64,000 nt of DNA from Argopecten irradians (lineage: Eukaryota; Mollusca; Bivalvia; Pectinida; Pectinidae), in contig NC_091135.1 in assembly GCF_041381155.1 (NCBI RefSeq), forward strand, positions 834,620 to 898,619, given 5' to 3'. Each line of letters starts with the position of its first letter. Positions within the stretch are counted from its first letter, which is position 1. Positions 9,521 to 19,008 of the stretch are shown here, one piece after another. Position numbers and translations under genes: made by a program. Under the pieces are notes generated by a model, which had not been told where the DNA came from, did no database searches, and was given only the letters and a program-made list of their open reading frames with translations.

Positions 9521-12399
9521 ATGTTTAAAAAACTTGTAACATTTATTTATGTGTTAATGAGATGTTTGACCAATAATTCTAGTTTCCTACTGATACTACA
9601 CCTCCTCCTACTCTCATGTAATGATGTACATCCAAACCCAGGTCCTCCAGATCAAAATTATACTATTTCTATCTTTCATTTGAATATCCGTAGTTTAAGA
9701 AATAAACTATCCCAATTAGAAAATTTAACTTCTGATAATGATGTTATCTGCGTCACCGAGACTCACCTTGATAATTCTGTAGCTGACACTGATTTACTCC
9801 TGGGTGGTTATGAATTATACCGTAAGGATAGGGGAAGTCCGGGAGGGGGGTTAGCTGTGTATACGAGCGGACTTAGAATTTCGAGTGGGCGAAGTGATAT
9901 GGACAGAGATCCAGTATCCAAGAAAGAAATTTCTCCTGTGTACATTGTATAGACCTCCACACGCTTCAAACACCTTTTGGGACCAATTTCATTTTTCTAT
10001 AGACACTGCCTTCCAAGAAACTCCACACATCATTATAGTTGGCGATATAAACGTTGACCTTTTAACCGTCGGAAATTCACACAAAATCTACGATATTATC
10101 CACACATTTCACTTCACCAATGTCATTGATAGACCGACACGTGTAGCGCGCACGTCCTCCACACTACTTGACCCAATTTTACTGTCTGACACGTGTATCT
10201 CTAACTTTTCTGACGTAATTGATATTGACGACGAAATTTCTGATCACAAAGCGACGACTGTAGAAATTAACGTAGAAACAGCTATCTCCAGAACATATAA
10301 ACGAACAATAAGATGTTATAATCAGGCAAATTATGAGACGTTTAAAAATAAATTAGATGAGACTGACTGGCTAGATTTTTTTTCGACAGCGAACTCCCCA
10401 GACGACATGTGTGAAAAATTTACTGACAAATTTCTAGATATAGCTGGGGAGTGCATACTAACTAAAACCATTACTATTCGGCCTAATGACAAACCGTGGT
10501 TCAATTCTGACCTTAGACGAGAAATAAGAAAACGAGACAGACTTTTAAAGATTTTTAAACGACATCGAACAACGTTAAATCTTACTAATTTTCGGAAACA
10601 ACGTAATCATGTAAACAATTTAAAAAAAGCAGACCAAAGAAAATTTTTATTCAGATATAAATGGCATTTTAGATCGTCACTCGAATTCAAACCCTAGAAA
10701 CTACTGGAAAATCATTCGAAGATTATTAAAAACCTCGGACACTACTAACTCTATTTCTCCTCTATTAAACGATGCAGGGCAACCTGAAATGACGGATGTA
10801 GGTAAAGCCAATTTATTAAATGATTACTTTGTTTCCATATCAACTATTGACGATTCACAAATTGACGTTCCAGAGTTAGAGATTGGGACTGACTCTAATA
10901 TAACCGACATACAATTTCAACCGACCGACATTATAGACATTCTTAAATCCTTACCTATCAATAAAGCAGTAGGACACGACGGAATCAGCCATAACATGCT
11001 AAAACACACAACATCTTCTATTGCATTACCCTTATTTCTAATATTCAGATCTTCCTTGGATACTGGTATCTTCCCAAAACAGTGGAAATTAGCTCTAGTC
11101 ATGCCATTCTTTAAAAAGGGAGATAAGCATAATTCAACTAACTATAGACCTATATCTCTCTTAAGTACAATATGAAAAGTTTTTGAAAGATTGGTAGTCA
11201 AATATCTAAACAATTACTTACTTGATAATTCGCTCAAATATAAATATCACTCAGGTTTTCAACCTAGACATTCTTCATCTCACCAACTTATTGAAATCAA
11301 CCATTCCCTATGTGAAAATATTGAAAAAATGCACTCAACATGTTTAGTTTTCTGTGATATTTCGAAAGCATTCGATCGTGTGTGGCACAAGGGACTGAAT
11401 GTTAAACTAGCAAATTATGGTATAGGCGGAAAATTGCTAAATTGGTTAAAAAATTACATCAGTAATCGGAAACAGCAAGTTTTTGTAGGAAATAGTAAAT
11501 CTTCCGTCAAATCTACAAATTCTGGTGTCCCCCAAGGCTCAGTATTAGGTCCGTTCCTTTTTATATTGTATATTAATGATATTTCTGACAACCTCGAAAG
11601 TCTTTCTAAATTATTTGCTGATGATACTTCTTTGCTATGCTCTGGGCCATCAATTTTAGAAATAGAAACTAAAATTAACGAAGACCTTAGTAAAATTCAA
11701 AATTGGGCAAATAAATTGTTAGTAACTTTTAACCCCCAAAAGACAGAAGCTTTACTTATTTCTAATACGGAACATAATCACATAATCGATATCAAATTCA
11801 ATAATGTAAGTGTAGATTTTGTAGATAATCATTAGCACTTAGGAGTAACTTTGCTAAAAGTATTATTATCCCCACTAGTCTCAGAAAATTCTTCCTATAA
11901 TCTTCGAAATGCTAACAACTTTACTTTACCTAATTTCCGTCTGCAGCTCTCAAATGCATCGTATTTTCCTTCCACTATTCGACTTTGGAACCAGCTAGAT
12001 ATAAATATTATACATAGTGTTTCATATAACATTTTTAAAAAGTCTCTGAATAATCTTACAAAAGTACCTATTTATTATTCTATTGGAAATAGAAAAGCAA
12101 ATATATTGCATGCCAGATTAAGAAATAGATGTAGTACCCTTAACAATGATTTATTCCGCTCTAATTTAATAGATTACCAGCAATGCCAATGTGGGCATCC
12201 CATTGAGGATGCCCATCACTTCTTCTTTACATGTAATAATTACGCTGACCAGAGAATTCAATTATTTCGAACATTAAACAACTTCATTCCTTTAGACCTG
12301 CAGCTACTACTACATGGAAGTCCAGATTTAACTATTGAAGATAACATTACAATATGTCAGAGCACTCAAGAGTATATAACTGAATGTAATAGGTTTTAA
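9521..12399 (+). pseudogene. APE-type non-LTR retrotransposon ORF2 (endonuclease-RT), broken
   Basis: Encodes an apurinic-type endonuclease followed by reverse transcriptase, the replication enzyme of CR1/L2/Jockey-like LINEs. Endonuclease motifs in order are FHLNIRSLRNK, VTETHLD, GDINVDL and SDHKAT. RT motifs are NKAVGHDGIS, NYRPISLL, DISKAFDRVW, GVPQGSVLGP and FADD (11614-11625). The C-terminal tail carries a Cys/His knuckle (CQCGHPIEDAHH...C). The start at 9521 is the ATG before a hydrophobic stretch and a 2A-like motif. Breaks: frameshift near 9885-9935, frameshift near 10650-10690, stop at 11173-11175, stop at 11833-11835, and an internal deletion just after HLGVT (about 11850) that removes the thumb region. 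The family is clear, the exact clade is not. The 3' flank to about 12680 shows no gene. Confidence 0.9.
9617..9646 (+). other. 2A-like ribosome-skipping peptide motif
   Basis: In frame with the endonuclease, the codons read CNDVHPNPGP directly after a Leu-rich hydrophobic stretch. The canonical 2A ending is D-V/I-E-x-N-P-G-P; here His replaces Glu. 2A-like peptides at the N-terminus of APE-type LINE proteins are established knowledge. The motif would separate a short leader peptide from the endonuclease during translation; whether this His variant still works cannot be told from sequence. Confidence 0.75.
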
Positions 12400-12678
12400 C
12401 CCCCCTCCCTCCTCCTTTACGTTTCCTATTTATAATATGAACTACATGTAATAAAAAATGTTTCTTAATATCCTTCCGATGCTGGCGAACGAAGAGAAAC
12501 GTAATTAAGAAAGCAACAGATTGACAGGAGAAAGATACCAAGGCACGGGATGTGATGAACTTTAAGTAAAGCAGCGAGACAAGAACAGCGATCAGTACAA
12601 CTTCAGTCGTCAGCATCGGGAGTGATCACAAATACATACACTTCAATAAATTAAGTAATTGTATACATTTATTTAAAT

Positions 12679-12758
<80 letters not shown>

Positions 12759-14462
12759 AAATCTTGTAAATATGTAAATATGTATATTTTGCCATTTTTG
12801 TATTCTTTGTTATAAAATTGATTATAATTCTGTAGGGAGAGGGCTTCATATAAGTTGGAAAACTTGTGCCCAATCCCATGGTATATAAAAATTACACAAT
12901 AAAATATGTTTAAATCAAAAATGTATAAACAGTTGAAAGTAATGTGACATTAACAACAAGTTGCCAATAATGTGTGATTACATGTACGTTAATTTCATAT
13001 TCTTAACATAATTAAATGGGAAAAAACCCTTTAAAACATAACAAACAAAGTATTTATTTTAGTACATAAACATAAAAACCCATCATTGATTTACAAGGTC
13101 AAGGGGAGTAACTTGTACATGACAATTTCAAAATTGACTAGGGTACACGAAATTCGGCAGTCCGGAAAATTTGTAATCTGGACGGTTTAGGCTGGGAACG
13201 AAGGTGTCCAGATTATCGAGGGTCCAATGTACATGTCAATGTATACAAATAACACACTGATTTTGAGAATGGTTGTTTTAATATGCTGTTAAGAATTCTC
13301 AGTGTCCATTTTATGCATTATATAGAGACAGTATCATACTGAATCTGACTTTGATATGACTTTTCTTCAATATTGCAGCAAAGTATCAAGAACTGCTCAT
13401 TGCTTACTAATATGCCTGAATACATTGTGTGTATCACAGAAGAGAACTAGAAAAAATAATATATTGTGATGTTATTTCATGTTTGTATTAAAGTATATTT
13501 GATTAAACATAATTCAAAACAATTCTTGATAATTATCTAATTAATTGCCTTTTGCCCTTTCCTCCTGTAATAGATCTGTACCACATAGTTCATCGAAAAA
13601 AAATACTTGTATATTATATGCATTGCACATAGTTCCTTATAAATGAAGTCTATAAACAACATTTGCAGCATAAGCCATGGACTTTGTAAAAATGCCATCA
13701 AGGGATATTCATGTGTCAGATTATACTTTCTTCTTAATGGAGTCTTAATGTTTCCCTTGTTTTCATTTTACTGCAGATTGTTATTAGCTGTAGGTCTCCA
13801 TGGCCTTGTCCTCAAGATCAATTATCAAACAATCATAACTACAAAATGTTTTCTTTATTTTGTTATTCAGACAATTATATTCAAACATTAGAGAAAAGGT
13901 CACATGACACTGACTGTAAATATTTGTTGAAGCTTTTGAATTCAAGATAGGTTCAAAGTTCAAATCTAAAAGAAATTTTCTAGCATTTTCTTAAATCTTC
14001 TCATAATTTTTAGATTCATCTTTTGATATGAGAAGGAATGGTTGTCTGCAATCTTAACAATTTATCCAAAATTTATTAAATGAATACTTGGAAGATAAAT
14101 AACCCAACTAGATAATGACATGAGACTTAAAGAAAATACACACCCTAAAATGTTACTAATGACATATATGCCTTCTTTGAACTAATTTTTTGTTACATCA
14201 ATGCTTTTTCAGTTCAGTACTTACAGTACTTTGATTAAATATTTTACGCTTGACTGTTTTTGTTGAAACGTTTACTTAATGATGGTGTTTCCAAATCGTA
14301 TGCATTATATATATCATATCGACTTGCCGCTTCATAGTTTTCGTAAAAATAGTTATAGCTGAATATTTCATTATATCTTGAAACACAATGAACAAAAATG
14401 ATATAAAGGTGGTTTCCGGTACGGACATAGTTTTTTTAAGAAAACGGCGTCATTTCGGAGAA
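11273..14462. repeat. Segmental duplication, copy B
   Basis: Fuller counterpart of 1-1921, in the same orientation. It includes the RT 3' half, the segment missing from copy A (about 11707-12955, with the CT microsatellite) and the non-coding block 12956-14462. The offset between copies is 11272 at the left and about 12540 at the right because of the copy A deletion. The ORF at 13643-13891 is a duplicate of 1103-1351 with two changed residues and no known domain. Beyond 14462 similarity falls abruptly. Confidence 0.9.
12682..12757. repeat. (CT)38 microsatellite
   Basis: An uninterrupted CT dinucleotide run of 76 bp, in the part of copy B that copy A lacks. It generates a spurious Glu-Arg repeat ORF on the minus strand. 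Confidence 0.97.
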
Positions 14463-15177
14463 AAATGTTTTGTCTTAATCTGTTTCGCATAGAAAGTATA
14501 TGCTTTCTATATCCCCTACAAAAATAGTATGTTAAAAGGTTTTCACCTGATGGCCGTGTTGTCAGGATTCGTGCGTGATATAATGTATGTTGATATAAAA
14601 ACAAAGTTCGTTGAATACAGAGATTGTCTCTAGTCGAGTGATATAAAAATCAGTTCATTGATTTCTATATTGCAAATGGATCCGCCATACGTGAAGGTGT
14701 GAACATACTTAGGTGGACAATGCGATGTTAGCCCCGGGATCTCAAATTGGATAGATGCCTCCATGATAATAGCTTAACAGTGACGGCGTTGTTATATACA
14801 GCAGTTAACTTTTTTTTTTTTTTTTTTTTGCTGAAGACAAATGCACAATGTATCTTAATGAACAATGAAGTCTTACTTTGGCGTTTAACACCCTTATGTC
14901 TGGTGGATAATACCTCCCGGTATATAATGCAAATGAGAAGACCCCAACAATACACGGCGTTGTGTAGGCGGTATGTTAAAAATTAATGTAGACCCTAAAC
15001 GGTTACAGGTGATGACAGTAGACAATAGGATATAACTCACGTGATTCAGCTTTTAGAGTATCTTAGTAAAAAAGTGCATTGAGAAATGTAACCATATATG
15101 GGAGGGTTTTGGGGGTTGGGTGTAAGTTGATTTGAAAAAATTTAGATCAAACTTCATGTCTTCGTTTAATCTGTCAA
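14463..15177. other. Flank between duplication block and DIRS element
   Basis: Patchily similar to 1922-2440. Contains a T run near 14811-14829. No gene is supported. Short ORFs on both strands overlap each other and have no domain. Confidence 0.55.
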
Positions 15178-15192
15178 TTTTTTCAAATCAAC
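15126..15192. repeat. Stem-loop at the DIRS terminus
   Basis: Arms 15126-15142 (GTTGATTTGAAAAAATT) and 15176-15192 are perfect 17-bp complements around a 33-nt loop. The second arm overlaps the left inverted repeat of the DIRS element, so a third copy of the terminal sequence lies just outside the element, in the orientation of the right end. It may be a trace of a circular intermediate or an older insertion end; this is inference. Confidence 0.7.
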
Positions 15193-15215
15193 CACGCTGA
15201 GAGATCCCACGAGAT
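15178..15215. repeat. DIRS left inverted terminal repeat
   Basis: 38 bases exactly complementary to 18971-19008. The core AACCACGCTGAGAGATCCC is also present, mutated, in the relic near 2490. Confidence 0.9.
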
Positions 15216-15316
15216 TTTAGAGTCAATGCATTTTTTTTAAACAACAATGCAACATTTTGAAGATTCATCATACTTTAATATGTGAAATGTATCCAATAAA
15301 ATATGTTACAACACAA

Positions 15317-16444
15317 CTAATGCAGCAGTTCACTCAAGGCAGTATTTCCTTGGCTTCTGTCACTGTTAACAACACACACATGTCTCTGATAGAAACGGGA
15401 AAAAGTACTTTAAGTACTTTCCTGGCTCCAGCCTGCTGCTGCCATTATTTTCTGAACAGTAACACCTCTACTAGAGGCTGCACTAGTGGCAGCTGATCTT
15501 GTGCTGTGTGCACCGAATATTGACACATCCACACCTGCTTCGGACATGACAGATTTCAACCATATGGATATGGTGCTTCTACACACTGGACCATGCGGTG
15601 ATACAGTACCAAGAAATAGCTGTGTATTGGTGCCTCTAATGGCTTTGGTTCTATTTACTTACTCCAGCATATTACTATAAACACACAGAGAAAGTTTGTC
15701 TATAAACTTGGGGATGTGAATAGGAGCCTGGTGATGACCAGGTCGTGTAGTCTTTAAAATCTTATCCACATAAATAGTCAGTTTATCTGAGGTAAAATGA
15801 ACATTCGCCACATCAATAAGGTGTAAAAACTGGCCTCTTTGGGCAGTAACTAAAGCTAATAACATAACTAATTTTTTGGTTAAACTAAGAAGATCTAAAG
15901 ACTGTAAAGGCATAAGTTTTTCTAAATGTTCTACTACTCTATCTACATTCCAAGTTTCCGTATATCTTGGTAAACTTGGTCGGTTTGTGAACACACCTTT
16001 TAAAAATCTACAAACTAATGGGTGAGTTCCCACTGGATTGTTCACGGATATGTCCAAAGAACTGATCGCTGATCGTGCGGTATTGATTGCACTATAACCA
16101 ATACCTCTTTGATAAAGTGACACGAGAAATTCTAGTACCACATTTATATGCTTAGATGGTCTATATGGACCAATCTCCCGTGACTGGCAAAATTGCACCC
16201 ACTGCGCGATATAACACCCATACTGTTGTTTTGTCCCTCGTCTCCAAGATGCTGTGATGATATTGGCAGCGTCAGCTGAAATTCCTTCGTCCTCCAAAGC
16301 TATCCTGATACAGGAAAAACTCCGAGACGCAGCTGTTGCAGTGGATGTTGTCTGTCCTGTCGTGTTGGATGATAAAGCGACCGACTGACTGGTGGGAGGA
16401 TGAAACTCTGATCGCATATCAGGCGTAGTAATACTGGAAACCAT
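15317..16444 (-). pseudogene. DIRS tyrosine recombinase
   Basis: Recombinase that would integrate the circular DNA copy. The N-terminal SAM-like core-binding region (WRRGTKQQYGCYIAQWVQF, then a PLVCRFLKGV...RPSLPRY stretch) is followed by the catalytic fold. The first catalytic Arg is in LVTAQRGQFL (codon 15836-15838), the H-x-x-R pair is in HSTRSAATS (about 15496-15513), and the Tyr nucleophile is in SRFYQRHV (codon 15389-15391). The frame is closed by stops at 15657-15659 and near 15411-15413. The second sits in a 9-nt insertion-like repeat of AGTACT just before the Tyr. The start overlaps the end of the RT/RNase H frame by about 145 bp. All catalytic residues survive, but the protein cannot be made whole. 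Confidence 0.88.
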
Positions 16445-18457
16445 ATCTGAGTTGGCCAGATTGGCGCCACAATTATCATCAATTCCACCTGATCCTCCTC
16501 CAGTTTGCGTAACACTCGGTGTAGAATGCTGAAAGGAGGAAAAGAGTACATTATGTATTTAGACCAATTTATGGTACAAGCGTCCACACCAAGCGCTTGC
16601 GGGTCAGGTAAGAATGACACATAACATGAAAGTTTGTAGTTTAGTCTTGATGCAAATAAATCAACCTGTAAGCCTGGCCACATCCGAAAAATGGCACTGA
16701 ATATGGTAGGGGAAAGTGCCCATTCCATATCGTCGGAAAGCGTTCGTGATAGCGAATCTTCCTGAGTATTTGAACTACCAGATATGTGTGAGGCTGATAA
16801 CCAAATGTTTCGTTCAATACACTAACACCAAAGTTTTTTAACAAGTGTGTGTAATTCCTCTATACGGCCTCCCATACGCTGGATATACGACACTGCTACT
16901 GTATTGTCTAACTGTAACCTTATATGTACATTTGTCTTGGTATTACACAAACTTTGTAAAACAAGGAAAGCAGCTTTCAACTCCAACACATTAATATGAT
17001 GTTGTTTCTCCACATATGACCAGTGTCCTCCTGTGTGTTAATTGGAATCATGAATAATACCACCCCAACCTGATTTGGAGCTGTCGGTACTAATCACAAA
17101 GTCGGCTGGGGGCCTAATTAGGTGTTTAACAGACATGGAAAGATTATCTATCCACCACTGCAAATCTTGAAGACTAGTATAAGATAACTTAATCCTTCCT
17201 TCAAAGTCACCTTTTTGTTGTTTAAGACCTAAGTCCTTTTCCCGTTCAAGATTTTTATAAAACAATGAGGCATACTGTACTCCTGGTTCCGCTGCAACTA
17301 GCTTCCCTACCAATATTGCCACATCCCGTATAACAACAATTTGCCTGCGTTTCAGACACTCACACATATGAATAATTTGTTCCTTCTTCTCATGTGGAAG
17401 TGAGATAGTCATTTTAATAGAGTTCAATACAAAACCCAGAAAAAACAATCTCCTGTGTAGGATGCAAAACTGATTTGTCAGGATAAATTGTAAACCCTAA
17501 ACTGTCAACTAGGGTCACAGTATCCAATATATTCTGTTCACATGCTGCCTTCGAAGGTGACACTAGCAAACTATCATCTAAATAAGCTAGATTAGTATGT
17601 CCTTGTTTCCGAAGTGTGGAAAAAAGTGGTTTCAAGAGTTTTGTGAATATTCTCGTAGCGGAAGCAAGCCCATTTGGTAAACAAGTGAATTGATAAACTG
17701 TGTTGTTCCATACAAATTTAAGGTATTTCCTATAATTGTTCGCGATATTCACGGAGTAGTATGCATCTTTTAAATCAATGGAAGCGAACCAACACTGAGG
17801 TGTAACAAGACTAATTGCTGCTTTAATTGTTTCCATCTTAAAATGGCTCGTATCCACACACTGATTTAAATTTTTCAAATTTAAAATTAGTCTGTGTGTA
17901 CCATCTTTTTTCGGCCTTGTGAAAATAGTCGAGAAAAACCCATCTGTGTCATTGTTAGTTTTCTCTATAACTTTTTTGTCCAAAAGTTTGTCCACTTGGG
18001 CTCGTAAAATAGCACATTGGTGTGTAGGATATATGCAAGACTTCCTTTGATATAATTCACTAGGCTCTGAAGAGAACTCGATATTGCACCCTCTCACTAT
18101 TTGCAGAATATCCCTGTCACTGGTAAGTGTAGTCCAATTAGAAAAATGGTTCTGAATTTTTCCTGCCACAAAATTTTCTGGCTTGTTAGTAATATTACTC
18201 ACATGTTCGTCCAAGTTGTTTACGGTTTGTGGTTCTGCGTTGATTTCGGCGGTTTGACACTCTGTCTCTTGTCGCCTAAAAAGGACCAGAGGTCCTAGGA
18301 GCTGTTTGACGAAGAGGATGTCGGAAACCTCTGGCCGCATACTGGTTATTATAGGGTTGGAATCTAGTCGGGCCTGGTAATCGCTGGAGAGGTGACTTAT
18401 AGTTGTTCCCACTGCCTCTAAGACTTGGCTGTAACTTGTGTGTAATGTTTTTGGCAT
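16300..18457 (-). pseudogene. DIRS reverse transcriptase / RNase H
   Basis: RT portion 18457-17414: motifs FTRPKKDGTHRLILNLK, SIDLKDAYYSV (first Asp), LPNGLASA and AYLDD (codons at 17573-17584). RNase H portion: TDSSKSGWGG, then HINVLELKA, LQLDNTVAVSYI and a degenerate SHISGSSN...DSLSR. A C-terminal region typical of DIRS follows (VDLFASRLN, VDACTINWS, APIWPTQIWF). Breaks: frameshift near 17440, stop at 17038-17040, stop near 16822-16824, and a further frame change near 16730. Order and motifs match DIRS pol rather than Ty3 or LINE enzymes. The start at 18457 lies within the gag frame, so translation would need overlap or reinitiation. Confidence 0.9.
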
Positions 18458-18619
18458 CAGTCAACTCTCTGATACGTTTATCCAGATCATCCCCAAATAA
18501 AAGATCACTGACTGGTAGAAATATTCGCTATGCAGTGAGACTTGGCATTTGTAATAAGCATGTAATATAACATGTATATATATTCGTCATAAAATTCGAG
18601 TATGATTCCAAAATAGAAA

Positions 18620-18653
<34 letters not shown>

Positions 18654-18967
18654 ATATATATATTAGAAACTTACCTGCACAACTCTATGTAAGACTGGTG
18701 TAAATGTGGCTGAGTAGCCTCTCGTCGTCTGACAGTCAGATCCGTATATAGTATTTGGACGAGTTTGAACGAGTCCATTGCCAATTTCATACATTCTGAT
18801 ATATCTCCACCGAAAATTGGCCTATTCTCCCTCCTGCAAGTATTCATATTGTCAATCAAACATAGCAGGGGAAATGAAATCGAAATGAGTAAAGTAAAAT
18901 CCAAGCGAAAATCTTCTGTTGAGCTGATCACAACAAGCGTATGTACTGAATCACGTGACTTGCGCAT
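18276..18967 (-). pseudogene. DIRS gag-like remnant
   Basis: Two frames belong together. 18967-18671 ends in a segment with CMKLAMDSFKLVQILYTDL and RRREATQPHLHQSYIELC. A second part (about 18507-18276) has DLLFGDDLDKRIREL, then a Gly/Arg/Gln-rich tail. LFGDDL-type motifs are usual near the end of DIRS gag proteins (family knowledge). Between the parts lies 167 bp with an AT microsatellite and splice-like ends (see the intron entry). The first about 45 residues of the upstream frame look unlike gag and may not be coding. The tail overlaps the RT frame. Confidence 0.6.
18508..18674 (-). other. Candidate intron inside DIRS gag
   Basis: On the minus strand the upstream gag piece ends TGCAG followed by GTAAGT, a perfect donor (GT at 18674-18673). 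An acceptor CAG at 18510-18508 rejoins the downstream piece in frame (ELC-S-DLLFGDD). The interval is 167 nt and contains an (AT)n run at about 18620-18662. Splicing is inferred only. An alternative is that the microsatellite expanded inside gag and broke it. Confidence 0.4.
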
Positions 18968-18970
18968 GTC

Positions 18971-19008
18971 ATCTCGTGGGATCTCTCAGCGTGGTTGATT
19001 TGAAAAAA
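18971..19008. repeat. DIRS right inverted terminal repeat
   Basis: Perfect complement of 15178-15215 over 38 bases. The adjoining bases outside differ on the two sides, which sets the limits of the repeat. Confidence 0.9.

Larger units (their letters stand above)
15178..19008 (-). mobile_element. DIRS-type tyrosine recombinase retrotransposon
   Basis: Bounded by 38-bp perfect inverted repeats at 15178-15215 and 18971-19008. On the minus strand it carries, in order, a gag-like remnant, RT plus RNase H, and a tyrosine recombinase, in overlapping frames. Instead of an integrase with LTRs, DIRS elements use the recombinase to insert a circular DNA (family knowledge). Inverted rather than split direct repeats favour a DIRS1-like over a Ngaro/PAT-like element. 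The coding regions hold several stops and at least one frameshift, so the copy is inactive. At about 3.8 kb it is shorter than typical full-length elements and lacks an obvious methyltransferase domain. Confidence 0.9.

Noticed and set aside
12673-12879. Glu-Arg dipeptide repeat protein
   Set aside because: It is the (CT)38 microsatellite read on the minus strand.
15257-15680. Plus-strand ORFs at the DIRS left end
   Set aside because: Antisense to the recombinase C-terminus, which carries the HxxR and Tyr motifs.
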